Source: Paraburkholderia sp. NMBU_R16
GTDB taxonomy: Bacteria > Pseudomonadota > Gammaproteobacteria > Burkholderiales > Burkholderiaceae
Length of the DNA stretch: 64,000 nt
Assembly: GCF_013282575.1 (NCBI RefSeq)
Contig: NZ_JAAAYE010000007.1
Coordinates: 1 to 64,000, forward strand
Reading direction: 5' to 3'
The number at the start of each line of letters is the position of its first letter. Within the stretch, counting starts at the first letter, position 1. Below are positions 16,193 to 25,264 of the stretch, one piece after another. Made by a program: the position numbers and the translations under genes. Below the pieces are notes generated by a model. That model was not told where the DNA came from. It saw nothing but the letters and a program-made list of their open reading frames with translations, and made no database searches.

Positions 16193-16909
16193 TCAAGCCA
16201 TACCGCCGTTGACGGACAGGACCTGCCCTGTCACATAGGCCGCGGCATCGGAGACGAGGTAGGCCACCATCGCGGCCACCTCTTGCGGCGTGCCGCTCCT
16301 GCCGGCGGGCACGAGCTGCTTGATGCGCTCGGGCGGGAACGCGGTTTCGGTCATCGGCGACGCGATGATGCCGGGCGCCACGGCGTTCACGGTGATATGC
16401 CGCGACGCGAGTTCGAGGGCGAGCGATTTCGTGGCGCCGATCAGCCCTGCCTTCGCCGCGGCATAGTTCGTTTGCCCGCGATTGCCGACGAGCCCCGTCA
16501 CCGAGGCGATATTGACGATGCGGCCCCAGCGGGTGCGGATCATCGGCATCAATAGCGGTTGCGTCACGTTGAAAAAGCCGTTCAGCGTGACGTCGATGAC
16601 ACTGCGCCACTGCTGTTGCGTCATGCCCGGCATGGGCGCATCGTCGTAGATGCCCGCGTTGTTGACGACGATCTGCACCGGGCCGCTTTCGAGCACGCGT
16701 TCGAGCGCGGCGAGCGATTCGGAGGCGTTCGTCACATCGAAGCCGATCGCATGCGCGTTGCCGCCCGAAGCCGCAATCCCCGCAACGACGGCCTCGGCGG
16801 CCGCTATGTTGCGGTGCCCATGGACCCAGACTTCATGGCCCGCGGCGGCGAGCGCCTCGCTGATCGCGTGGCCCAGCGCGCCGCTGCCGCCCGTCACCAA
16901 TGCCTTCAT
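16193..16909 (-). CDS. 3-ketoacyl-ACP reductase (FabG-like SDR) of the aryl polyene cluster
   Basis: Short-chain dehydrogenase of 238 aa, normal FabG length. The NADP site GGSGALG is at 7-13, NNAG at 83-86, and the catalytic set is S136, Y149, K153 (NYAAAKAG). It would reduce each beta-keto intermediate on the ACP to the beta-hydroxy form during polyene chain growth. It sits between the ACP gene (15 bp upstream) and the halogenase-like gene (53 bp downstream) in the left arm. Confidence 0.93.
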   Translation of the reverse strand: MKALVTGGSGALGHAISEALAAAGHEVWVHGHRNIAAAEAVVAGIAASGGNAHAIGFDVTNASESLAALERVLESGPVQIVVNNAGIYDDAPMPGMTQQQWRSVIDVTLNGFFNVTQPLLMPMIRTRWGRIVNIASVTGLVGNRGQTNYAAAKAGLIGATKSLALELASRHITVNAVAPGIIASPMTETAFPPERIKQLVPAGRSGTPQEVAAMVAYLVSDAAAYVTGQVLSVNGGMA

Positions 16910-16924
16910 CGTGAGCGCACCAGG

Positions 16925-17185
16925 TCAACGCACACGATGCTCGGCCACGTAGGCAGCCAAGGCACCGAGTGTCGAGAAGATCTTCGTGTTGTCGGGATGG
17001 TCCGACCTGAGCCCGAAGCCGTATTTTTTCGAGATAAGAAGGGCGATCTCGAGAATGTCGATGGAATCGAGCCCAAAGCCTTCACCGTACAAAACCGTGT
17101 CGCCGGATACGTCGGTGATCTTGATATCCTCGAGGTTCAATTCGCGGATGATCAATCCGGCGAGCTCTTGTTCCAATTCATTCAT
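16925..17185 (-). CDS. Acyl carrier protein of the aryl polyene cluster
   Basis: Acyl carrier protein of 86 aa. GLDSIDILEIA contains the Ser that takes phosphopantetheine. The N-terminal helix and the ISKKYGF segment are typical of ACPs in aryl polyene systems. It is the first gene of the left arm. Many such clusters carry two ACP genes; only one was found here, so a second may lie elsewhere or be unnecessary. Confidence 0.93.
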   Translation of the reverse strand: MNELEQELAGLIIRELNLEDIKITDVSGDTVLYGEGFGLDSIDILEIALLISKKYGFGLRSDHPDNTKIFSTLGALAAYVAEHRVR

Positions 17186-17676
17186 GATGCTTACGGCGAG
17201 CTGACAACAAGGATGCAGCCTGAAACGGCGGGCGCGCGGCGCGCTATGCGAGCGGGCACGGCGTCGTTGGTCCGCTCCGGCTAATGTGGGGGCCCATCCG
17301 GGCCGATTAAGGGGTCCCTTCAGGTTCGAGCGATTCTAGACGAAGCGTTTCCTGCCGTATACCCGAATGGTTACTGAATGAAGCAGCCGAACAACGGACC
17401 GCTTCCCGGGCGAGGCCCCGTCGCGCACGGCGCCTCTTCGTTTGGAGCGCTAACGTGCGCTAAAATCCGGCGCTGCCCGCCGGTGATCGACTTGCAAAAA
17501 AGTTACAAAACGCAGCACCGGCGCCCACTGAACTCCGTATGATCGATCGCACAAAGCGACAGACTCAAACTCGCGGGCGGTTGCCGTCGGCGGGTCTTAT
17601 TCGGGATGGCACTGATTTTTTTTCGCCGGGTTTCATTCGCGCGTAACACGAGGTACTGCAGCACGGGGAGCGTCGA
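17186..17676. promoter_or_regulatory. 491-bp divergent promoter region of the pigment cluster
   Basis: Between the ACP gene (leftward) and the membrane protein gene (rightward). It has no supported gene. It contains a short inverted repeat CCGGCG / CGCCGG (17467-17483), an AT-rich patch around 17493-17512 in an otherwise GC-rich region and a T8 run near 17610. Promoters for both arms must lie here, but I cannot place -35/-10 boxes with confidence. Confidence 0.6.
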
Positions 17677-18336
17677 ATGAGCCGTTTGCGATCCATCGTT
17701 CGCGGCACAGCCGGTGCCGCACTCATCGTCGGCTATGAGATCGGCGCGCATCGCGCCGTCAGCACGCCCGGCCTGGAGCCGCTCGGCCTGGCGCTCGTGC
17801 TCGCGCCGGCGCTCGTTCTCGCCCTCGGCTACGCGGCACGTTCGCCGCGGCGCGCCGTGTTGCTGCCGCTCGTGGCCATGGCCGCCGCGGGGCTGTGGCT
17901 CGCGCGGGGCACGCTCGTGCGCCATTACGAGTGGGGGCTTTTCCTCGAACACGTGCTGTTCAACGGCGCGCTCGGGTACCTGTTCGGCCGCACGCTCATG
18001 CAAGGGCGCGTGCCGCTGTGCACTCAGTTCGCCGCCCTCGTGCGCGGCAACCCGCTTGCGCCGGAAATCGCCGCCTATACGCGGCGGGTCACAGCTGCCT
18101 GGACGCTCTTTTTCGCGCTCGTCGTCGCTGTCTCGACGCTGCTTTTCGCGACTGTCCCGATCGAAACCTGGTCGACCTTCGCCAACTACCTGACGCTGCC
18201 GCTGGCCGCGCTCATGTTCGTCGCGGAACACGCATGCCGCCGGTTCGCGCTGCCAGGTGTGCGCAGCTCGGGAATGGTCGCGAGCATTCGGGCTTATCGG
18301 CGCTCGACCGCGGGGCGGCCCGCCGCGCAGCGATGA
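17677..18336 (+). CDS. Aryl polyene cluster membrane protein (COG4648-like)
   Basis: Integral-membrane protein of 219 aa with about five or six hydrophobic segments, including ALIVGYEIGAHRAV, LALVLAPALVLALGYAA and LLPLVAMAAAGLWLA, and a conserved HYEWGLFLEHVLFNGALGYLFGRTL region (about 90-115, quoted in parts). Proteins of this kind recur in aryl polyene clusters and have no assigned biochemical role. GGGGAG precedes the ATG. It opens the right arm; its stop is 75 bp before the AMP ligase start. Confidence 0.8.
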   Translation: MSRLRSIVRGTAGAALIVGYEIGAHRAVSTPGLEPLGLALVLAPALVLALGYAARSPRRAVLLPLVAMAAAGLWLARGTLVRHYEWGLFLEHVLFNGALGYLFGRTLMQGRVPLCTQFAALVRGNPLAPEIAAYTRRVTAAWTLFFALVVAVSTLLFATVPIETWSTFANYLTLPLAALMFVAEHACRRFALPGVRSSGMVASIRAYRRSTAGRPAAQR

Positions 18337-18411
18337 ATGCCCAGGGAAGGTCCGCCAGGCATCGCCTGCGCGCCGCCCGCTTACCGCTTACGCCTATTTG
18401 CTAGCCACTTT

Positions 18412-20175
18412 ATGCCGAGTTTTCCGCTGGTCTCTCATGTATCGCTCGACCGGACCATCGCCTGGCGCGATGGGGCGAGCGTCACGGTACGTGAATTTCT
18501 CGTCGACGTCAGGACGCTTGCGGCTGTCCTGCCGACAGGCCAGCATGTGTTCAATGTCTGCAAGGATCGCTACCGTTTCACGGTCGGCCTCGCCGCCACG
18601 CTGCTTGCCGAAAAGGTGAGCCTGCTGCCCTCGACCTACACTCCACAAACGGTGCGGCAACTGCAAGCGTTCGCCCCCGACGCGTTCTGTCTTCACGACA
18701 TGGACGACTGCACGATCGAGCTGCCGCGTTTTCGCTACCCTGCCGCGCCGCGCGCATCGCTGGCGGCGTACGACGATATCGCCGTACCGCAGATCGATGG
18801 CGCGCGCATCATGGCGTACGTATTTACTTCAGGATCCACCGGCGCGCCGGTGCCGCATCGCAAGACGTGGGGATTCCTCGTCAAGAACGTGCGCGCCGCC
18901 GCAGCGCGGCTCGGCCTCGTCGAAGCGGCCGGCACGACGCTCGTCGGCACCGTGCCGCCGCAGCACATGTACGGGTTCGAATCCACGGTGCTGCTCGCAT
19001 TGATTGGCGGGCTCGCGTTCAGCAACGGCCAGCCGTTCTATCCCGACGATATCCGCGGCGAACTCGCAGCGGTACCCACGCCGCGCGCGCTCGTCACATC
19101 GCCGATCCACCTTCGCGCGCTGCTCGCGTCCGAGCCCGCGTTGCCAGGTGCCGCGCTGATTCTCTCGGCCACGGCACCGCTTTCGGAAAAACTGGCGAGA
19201 CAAGCCGAAGCGCGCCTTGGCGCACCGCTGATGGAGATTTACGGCAGCACGGAGACGGGCCAGATCGCGACGCGCCGCACCGCGCAGAGCGCCGCCTGGG
19301 AGCTTTTCCCCGAAGTCACGTTGACGGCGCGCGACGCGGCGACCGGCAGCGACGAGGGTCCCGAAATATGGGCGGCCGGAGGCCATGTCGAGGTGCCCGT
19401 GCAGATGGGCGATGCGCTGGAGCTCATCGATGCAACCCACTTCCTGTTGCACGGCCGCAAGGGCGATTTGATCAACATCGCCGGCAAGCGCTCCTCGATC
19501 GCCTACCTCAATCATCAGTTGATGGCGATTCCCGGTGTCGACGACGGTACCTTCTTCATGCCCGACGAAACCGCGACCGACGCATTGGACGCCGACCCGC
19601 AAGGCGGTCCGCCTGTCACGCGACTGATGGCGCTCGTTGTGGCACCGACGCTCTCGGCTGCCGAGCTGCAACGCAAGCTGCGCGAGCGAATCGACGCTGC
19701 ATTCATGCCGCGTCCGCTGCTATTCGTCGACAGTTTGCCGCGCAACGGCACGGGCAAGCTCCCACGCGATACGCTCGCGCCGTTCGTGGCTGCGCTGCTG
19801 CAGCGCAGCGCAGCGCCCGCGAGCGAGGCAAACGCGCCGCCGCCGAGCACCCGAAGTGCGGCTCACAGCCAGCACGAACCGATCGTCTTCGAGATTCCGG
19901 CCGATCACCCCGCGTTGCCGGGTCATTTTCCGGGCCGGCCCATCGTACCGGGTGTCGTACTGCTCGACCATGCGATCGCGCGGATCGGCGCGGCCCTCGG
20001 GTGCGAGTTGAACGCATGCACGATCGGCTCGGCGAAATTCACCGCGCCAGCTTCGCCCGGTGAACCGCTCGCGCTCTCGTTCAGCTGCGACGAACGCGGC
20101 GCGATCCACTTCACCATCCGCACCGGCGAGCGCACGGCGGCGGCCGGTGTGCTGACGCGGCGACAATCGGCATGA
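18412..20175 (+). CDS. AMP-dependent acyl-CoA/ACP ligase fused to a FabA/FabZ-like hotdog domain
   Basis: Two-domain protein of 587 aa. Residues about 1-465 form an adenylating ligase with TSGSTG (139-144), IYGSTETG and the terminal NGTGKLPRD whose Lys completes catalysis. Residues about 495-587 are a hotdog dehydratase/thioesterase domain with HFPGRPIVPG. The ligase would activate the aryl starter acid (from chorismatase) onto ACP, and the hotdog domain would dehydrate hydroxyacyl intermediates; in E. coli-type aryl polyene clusters these are two genes. The ATG at 18412 is preferred over 18337 because conserved sequence begins there, although no ribosome site is obvious. The stop overlaps the next start (ATGA). 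Confidence 0.88.
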   Translation: MPSFPLVSHVSLDRTIAWRDGASVTVREFLVDVRTLAAVLPTGQHVFNVCKDRYRFTVGLAATLLAEKVSLLPSTYTPQTVRQLQAFAPDAFCLHDMDDCTIELPRFRYPAAPRASLAAYDDIAVPQIDGARIMAYVFTSGSTGAPVPHRKTWGFLVKNVRAAAARLGLVEAAGTTLVGTVPPQHMYGFESTVLLALIGGLAFSNGQPFYPDDIRGELAAVPTPRALVTSPIHLRALLASEPALPGAALILSATAPLSEKLARQAEARLGAPLMEIYGSTETGQIATRRTAQSAAWELFPEVTLTARDAATGSDEGPEIWAAGGHVEVPVQMGDALELIDATHFLLHGRKGDLINIAGKRSSIAYLNHQLMAIPGVDDGTFFMPDETATDALDADPQGGPPVTRLMALVVAPTLSAAELQRKLRERIDAAFMPRPLLFVDSLPRNGTGKLPRDTLAPFVAALLQRSAAPASEANAPPPSTRSAAHSQHEPIVFEIPADHPALPGHFPGRPIVPGVVLLDHAIARIGAALGCELNACTIGSAKFTAPASPGEPLALSFSCDERGAIHFTIRTGERTAAAGVLTRRQSA

Positions 20176-21143
20176 GTACGAAAGCGAACCGCGATCATTC
20201 GACGTGGGCCGAACGCCAGGAGCGCGGAAACTTCGCGGTGCTGCGCATCATGACTTGGCTCTCGCTGCACTTCGGCAGACCGTTGACGCGCATCGTCCTG
20301 CACGGCATCACGTTCTACTTCCTGCTGGCCGCGCCGCTCGCACGCCGCGCCTCGCGCGCTTACCTCGCGCGCGTGCTGGGACGCCCCGCGCGCTGGCGCG
20401 AGATCTACCGGCATCTGCTCGTCTTCGCGACGACGATCCATGACCGCATCTATCTGCTCAACGAGCGGTTCGATCTGTTCGATATTCGCGTCGAAGGCGG
20501 CGCACTCGTCGACGAAGCGCTTGCCGCAGGGCGCGGCGCATTTCTCGTCGGAGCACATTTCGGCAGCTTCGAGGCGCTGCGCGCGATCGGCCGCACGCGG
20601 CCGAATCTGCGCGTCGCGATCATGATGTACGAGGAGAACGCCCGTAACATCAACGCGGTGCTCGCGACCGTCAATCCCGCCGTGAAGCAGGACGTCATCA
20701 GCCTCGGCCGGCCCGAAGCGATGCTCGAAGCCGTCGAATATCTCGATAGCGGCGCGATGATCGGCATGCTCGCCGATCGAACGCTGCGGCAAGAAGACGG
20801 CAGCGCACTGCAGCAGTGCGCGTTTCTCGACGGCCGCGTCGGATTTCCGCTGAGCCCGTTGCGCATGGCCGCAATGCTCAAGCGTCCGGTCATTTTCATG
20901 GCAGGCGTTTATCGCGGCGGCAATCGCTACGACATCCACTTCGAACCGCTCGTCGATTTCTCGGACGCCGGGGCCGGCGATCGCGCGGCGCGCGTGCAAG
21001 CCGCCGTCGAGCGGTATGTCGGACTGCTCGAGCAGCACTGCCGCCGCGCCCCCTACAACTGGTTCAACTTCTTCGATTTCTGGCAGGACGGCGAGCCCAC
21101 GTTGCCGTGCACATCGCAATCGGCGAGCGAGGTGGACGCATGA
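20172..21143 (+). CDS. LpxL/HtrB-family acyltransferase of the aryl polyene cluster
   Basis: Lauroyl-acyltransferase-like inner-membrane enzyme of 323 aa. The catalytic HX4E lies in GAHFGSFE (H129, E134), followed by the conserved region with LADRTLR. An N-terminal hydrophobic helix is at about 42-60. Family members move acyl chains from ACP to lipid acceptors, and in pigment clusters they are proposed to esterify the polyene to its lipid. It is translationally coupled at both ends by ATGA overlaps. Confidence 0.9.
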   Translation: MSTKANRDHSTWAERQERGNFAVLRIMTWLSLHFGRPLTRIVLHGITFYFLLAAPLARRASRAYLARVLGRPARWREIYRHLLVFATTIHDRIYLLNERFDLFDIRVEGGALVDEALAAGRGAFLVGAHFGSFEALRAIGRTRPNLRVAIMMYEENARNINAVLATVNPAVKQDVISLGRPEAMLEAVEYLDSGAMIGMLADRTLRQEDGSALQQCAFLDGRVGFPLSPLRMAAMLKRPVIFMAGVYRGGNRYDIHFEPLVDFSDAGAGDRAARVQAAVERYVGLLEQHCRRAPYNWFNFFDFWQDGEPTLPCTSQSASEVDA

Positions 21144-21793
21144 GAAGATCGTCTCCGTTCACCGCTTTGTGCGCGAACACGCGCGCGGCGTGGGCCGTCG
21201 CCGTAGTGGCCGCCGCCACGTGCTGCCTGAGCGCCGAGCCGCTTGCCAGCGCCGCGGTAACGCCTGCGGCTGCCGGCACTGCACAATGGACGCTCGACCG
21301 GCTCATGTCGACCCTCGCACACAACAAGTCCGGTCGCGCAAGCTTCACCGAAACGAAATATCTCGCCATCGCGGACAAGCCCATCGAATCGACGGGCGAG
21401 CTGGCCTTCGTCGCGCCCGATCACCTCGAGAAAGTGACGGTGAGTCCGAAGCCCGAGCGGCTCGTCGTCGATGGCGACAAACTGACGGTCGAGCGCAATC
21501 AGCGTAAGTACACGGTCTCGCTCGCGCACTACCCCGATCTCGCGGCGTTCATCGAAAGCATCCGCGCGACGCTGGCCGGCAATCGTTATGTGCTCGAACA
21601 GCTCTACAAGGTCGCCATCGCGGGCCGCGGGGACGATTGGACGTTGACGCTGACGCCGCTCGATTCGCGGATGCTGAAGACGGTGCAGACGATCAAGCTC
21701 GACGGAACGCGCGATGTACTGCGTACCGTCGTGATCGAACAAGCCGATGGCGATCATTCGGTGATGCAGCTTCGCAGCGCGTCGAGACAGTGA
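21140..21793 (+). CDS. LolA-like outer-membrane lipoprotein carrier of the aryl polyene cluster
   Basis: Secreted protein of 217 aa with a signal peptide (about 1-40) and a LolA fold (about 50-205): SGRASFTETKYLAIADKPIES opens the domain, and FVAPDHLEKV, KLTVERNQRKY follow. Cluster-specific LolA-like proteins are thought to carry the hydrophobic polyene lipid across the periplasm. It is coupled by ATGA to the acyltransferase and by TGATG to the MMPL gene. Confidence 0.88.
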   Translation: MRRSSPFTALCANTRAAWAVAVVAAATCCLSAEPLASAAVTPAAAGTAQWTLDRLMSTLAHNKSGRASFTETKYLAIADKPIESTGELAFVAPDHLEKVTVSPKPERLVVDGDKLTVERNQRKYTVSLAHYPDLAAFIESIRATLAGNRYVLEQLYKVAIAGRGDDWTLTLTPLDSRMLKTVQTIKLDGTRDVLRTVVIEQADGDHSVMQLRSASRQ

Positions 21794-24324
21794 TGCGAGA
21801 CCCCATGGCGCACCGATCCGATTCCGGTTCTCCTCGCCGCGCGCTACTGCGCCGGCGTCCGGTGCAGCTCTGGTTGCTGTTTCTGATCGGGTGCGCGATC
21901 GCGATTCAACGCGCCCACTTTACAGCGGACCTTTCCGCATTCCTGCCGCGCGCGCCGAGCGCACAGCAGCGTTTGCTCGTCGACCAATTGCGCGAGGGTG
22001 TCATCTCGCGGCTCATCATCGTCGCAATCGTTGGCGGCGATGCGGCCACGCGCGCCGAACTCTCGCACGGCATCGCGGCGACACTGCGCCGCGATCTGCG
22101 CTTCGTTTCAGTGAACAACGGGGAGCCCGTCACGCAGGCGCTCGACGAGCGCTTCGTTTTCGAGCATCGCTATCTACTAAGCCCCGCAGTCACGCCGCAG
22201 CGGTTCTCTGCCGAGGGCCTGCACAGTGCGCTTGGCGAGAGCCTCGATTTGCTGAGTTCATCGGCGGGGCTCATGTCGAAAGCACTGCTGCCGCGCGACC
22301 CGACTGGCGAGGTGACGGCCATCGTCGGCCAGTTCGACGGCGAGGCGCAGCCGGCCTCCGCCGATGGCGTATGGGCCTCGCGCGACGGCAAACGCGCGTT
22401 GCTCGTCGTGCAGACGGCCGGCGCCGGCTCGGACACCGACGCGCAGGAAAGTGCGATCGCCGCCGTGCGGGCGGCATTCGACGCAGCCGCGCATGGCAAG
22501 CCAACCGCATCGTCGTGCCGGTTGCTGCTCACGGGGCCCGGCGTGTTCTCGGTCGAAACGCGCGATACGATCAAACACGATGTCGAGAAGCTGTCCATCA
22601 TCAGCCTCGCGCTGATCGTCGGGCTTCTGTTGCTCGTCTATCGTTCCCCGCTCACGCTGGCGCTTGGGCTCGTTCCCGTTGCGTCAGGCGTGGCTGCCGG
22701 CCTCGCGGCAGTGAGCCTTGCGTTCGGCACCGTGCACGGTCTCACGCTCGGATTCGGTACGACGCTGATCGGCGAAGCCGTCGATTATTCGATCTATCTG
22801 TTCATTCAATCGGCGCGGCATGACAAGTCAGAGGCCAGTGGCGATGCGATGCGCGCATGGATCGCCCGTTATTGGCCGACGATCCGGCTCGGCATGTTGA
22901 CGTCGGTCTGCGGCTTCGCGTCGATGCTGTTCTCAGGCTTCCCGGGGCTCGTGCAACTGGGCCTGTACTCGATGGTCGGCCTCGCGGCCGCCGCCGCGGT
23001 GACGCGTTATGTGCTGCCTCATCTGGGCACTCGCGCACCGGCCGTTCGCGATCTCTCGCGTCTCGGCACCTTGCTGGCTCGGGCGGCGGATGCGGCTGGC
23101 CGCCTGCGCTGGCCGTTTGCGGCGCTGATGATCGGCGCAGTGGCCGCCCTCGCGCTGCATCGCGGCCAGTTGTGGAGTCACGAGCTGTCGTCGCTGAGCC
23201 CCGTCCCCGCGTCGAGCCAGGCGCTCGATGCGGCGTTGCGGGCCGATGTCGGGGCGCCCGATGTCCGCTATCTGGTCGTCGTCTCGGGCGCGAGCGAGCA
23301 GGCCGCGCTCGAAGGCGCCGAAAAAATTGCCATGCGGTTGCAGCCGCTGGTCGACTCGGGCACGCTGGCCGGCTTCGATAGCCCGGCCCGCTATCTGCCG
23401 AGCGACGCGACTCAACGCGCGCGGCTCGCGAGCCTTCCGCCCGCGGACGTGCTCGAAGCGCGCATGCGCTCGGCGGTGGCCAACCAGACTATCGGCGTGA
23501 AGCCCGACGTGTTCGCCCCGTTCGTCGCCGATGTAGAGAAAGCGCGCAACGCTCCGCTTTTGCGTCGCGAAGATCTGCGAGGAACGTCGATGGGACTGGC
23601 CGTGGACGCACTGTTGACCGAGCGCGACGGCCAATGGCAAGCGATGCTGTCGTTACGGGCGCCCGCGAAGCCGGGGGCTGCAGCGCCGCCCGCGAACGAG
23701 ACGAGTCTCGACGCGCATGCGATCGAAACGGCCGTCGCCGGTGCCGGCGTAACGGGCGCGCTTTTCGTCGACCTCAAAAAAGAAGCCGACGACCTCTACG
23801 TAAATTACGTGTACGAGGACATTCGCTTGTCGCTTGCCGGATTCGCGGCGATCGTCGTGTTGCTGTTCGTCGCATTGCGCGACCCGCGGCGCGTCGTCAG
23901 TACGCTCGTGCCGTTGATCGCGGCCGTGCTCGTCGTGACGGCCGCGTTCGCGCTGTTCCACGAGCCGCTCACGATCCTGCATTTGATCGGGCTGCTGCTG
24001 ATCGTCGCGATCGGCTCGAACTATGCGCTGTTTTTCAATCGACGAAACGACGCATCGAGTGCCGATTCGACCGGGACGTCCCCCGCCGCACGGACCGTTG
24101 CACCGCTGACGCTCGCCTCGCTGCTGATCGCCAACCTGGCGACTGTCGCAGGATTCGGATTGCTGGCGCTCTCGCATGTGCCGATGCTCGAATCGTTCGG
24201 GCTGACTGTCGGCCCGGGCGCGATTCTGGCGCTGCTGTTTTCGGCGATTCTGGCGCCGCGCGCACCGCACACGGCATTGTCGCGGGCAACGACCGATGAG
24301 CCGGGCCAAAGGAAGACGGCATGA
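21793..24324 (+). CDS. MMPL-family exporter of the aryl polyene cluster
   Basis: RND-superfamily exporter of 843 aa, inner membrane. It has the MMPL layout: helix 1, a large periplasmic domain, five helices (LSIISLALIVGLLLLVYRS onwards, with GFGTTLIGEAVDYSIYLF), then a second half with the same pattern (YEDIRLSLAGFAAIVVLL, HLIGLLLIVAIGSNYALFF). The polar residues in the fourth helix of each half suggest proton-driven transport. It would move the polyene lipid out of the inner membrane. It begins in a TGATG overlap with lolA-like and ends in an ATGA overlap with the deacetylase. Confidence 0.9.
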   Translation: MRDPMAHRSDSGSPRRALLRRRPVQLWLLFLIGCAIAIQRAHFTADLSAFLPRAPSAQQRLLVDQLREGVISRLIIVAIVGGDAATRAELSHGIAATLRRDLRFVSVNNGEPVTQALDERFVFEHRYLLSPAVTPQRFSAEGLHSALGESLDLLSSSAGLMSKALLPRDPTGEVTAIVGQFDGEAQPASADGVWASRDGKRALLVVQTAGAGSDTDAQESAIAAVRAAFDAAAHGKPTASSCRLLLTGPGVFSVETRDTIKHDVEKLSIISLALIVGLLLLVYRSPLTLALGLVPVASGVAAGLAAVSLAFGTVHGLTLGFGTTLIGEAVDYSIYLFIQSARHDKSEASGDAMRAWIARYWPTIRLGMLTSVCGFASMLFSGFPGLVQLGLYSMVGLAAAAAVTRYVLPHLGTRAPAVRDLSRLGTLLARAADAAGRLRWPFAALMIGAVAALALHRGQLWSHELSSLSPVPASSQALDAALRADVGAPDVRYLVVVSGASEQAALEGAEKIAMRLQPLVDSGTLAGFDSPARYLPSDATQRARLASLPPADVLEARMRSAVANQTIGVKPDVFAPFVADVEKARNAPLLRREDLRGTSMGLAVDALLTERDGQWQAMLSLRAPAKPGAAAPPANETSLDAHAIETAVAGAGVTGALFVDLKKEADDLYVNYVYEDIRLSLAGFAAIVVLLFVALRDPRRVVSTLVPLIAAVLVVTAAFALFHEPLTILHLIGLLLIVAIGSNYALFFNRRNDASSADSTGTSPAARTVAPLTLASLLIANLATVAGFGLLALSHVPMLESFGLTVGPGAILALLFSAILAPRAPHTALSRATTDEPGQRKTA

Positions 24325-25259
24325 ACGAGCCAACGCCACTGCCGCTCGTCCGCCCGTCCGCCGGCTCGCAGGCCGGCAGCCCGCGACGCTGGCGCCCCAC
24401 CCCGCTCGTCGGCGGCACGATTGCGTTGCACGCAGGCGCCGTCACGGCACTGGCCGTGCAACCGGCGTGCTGGCCCTACGCGGCCGGCGCAGTCGCGCTT
24501 TCTCATACCTTGCTGACGGCCGCAGGACTGTGGCCGCGCAGCGCATGGCTTGGACCGAACTGGACTGCATTGCCCGAATCCGCTCGCGATCGGCATCAGA
24601 TCGCGATCACGATAGACGACGGCCCCGATCCCGAGGTCACGCCGCGTGTGCTCGAGTTGCTCGATCGCTATGAAGCGCATGCGACGTTCTTCTGCATCGG
24701 CGAAGCCGCGCGCCGCCATCCTGCGCTCGTCGAAGCGATCGCGACTCACGGACACGCCATCGAGAACCACAGCCAGCATCATCGGCATTATTTTTCGCTG
24801 CTTGGGCCACGAGGACTGCAACGCGAGATCGATGCCGCCCAACGCACGCTGACGGAGTTGAGCGGTACGGTGCCGCTGTTCTTTCGCGCGCCTGCCGGAC
24901 TGCGCAACCCGTTTCTCGAGCCCGTGCTGTGCCGGCTCGGTCTGCAGCTCGCGAGTTGGACGCGGCGCGGATTCGATACGCGGACCTCCGATGCCGGCCT
25001 CGTCGCAAAGCGGCTGCTGCGCGGCCTCTCGGCGCGCGACATCCTGCTGCTGCATGACGGCCACGCCGCGCGCGACGCGCAAGGCCGGCCGGTCGTGCTC
25101 GATGCACTCGAGACAGTATTGCGTGCGGCGCGCGACGCTCGACTGCAATGCACGACGCTGCGCGCCGCCATGACAGAGGTACCCGAGACCAACGCAACGG
25201 TAACGGTCGCCAAGACGACCGCTCATCATCGATACGAAGCACATCGGCATCCGGATTGA
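24321..25259 (+). CDS. Polysaccharide deacetylase (NodB-fold) in the aryl polyene cluster
   Basis: Protein of 312 aa with two N-terminal hydrophobic segments (about 30-70), then a NodB homology domain: motif 1 TIDDGPDP (97-104, catalytic Asp pair), motif 2 ENHSQHH (metal-binding His), motif 3 FRAPAGLRNP and motif 5 LLLHDGHA. The key residues of a metal-dependent CE4 deacetylase are present. Its substrate in a pigment cluster is unknown; the lipid-sugar head group made with the GT2 enzyme is one candidate. It overlaps the MMPL stop and ends 5 bp before the ketosynthase. Confidence 0.87.
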   Translation: MNEPTPLPLVRPSAGSQAGSPRRWRPTPLVGGTIALHAGAVTALAVQPACWPYAAGAVALSHTLLTAAGLWPRSAWLGPNWTALPESARDRHQIAITIDDGPDPEVTPRVLELLDRYEAHATFFCIGEAARRHPALVEAIATHGHAIENHSQHHRHYFSLLGPRGLQREIDAAQRTLTELSGTVPLFFRAPAGLRNPFLEPVLCRLGLQLASWTRRGFDTRTSDAGLVAKRLLRGLSARDILLLHDGHAARDAQGRPVVLDALETVLRAARDARLQCTTLRAAMTEVPETNATVTVAKTTAHHRYEAHRHPD

Positions 25260-25264
25260 TTCCT

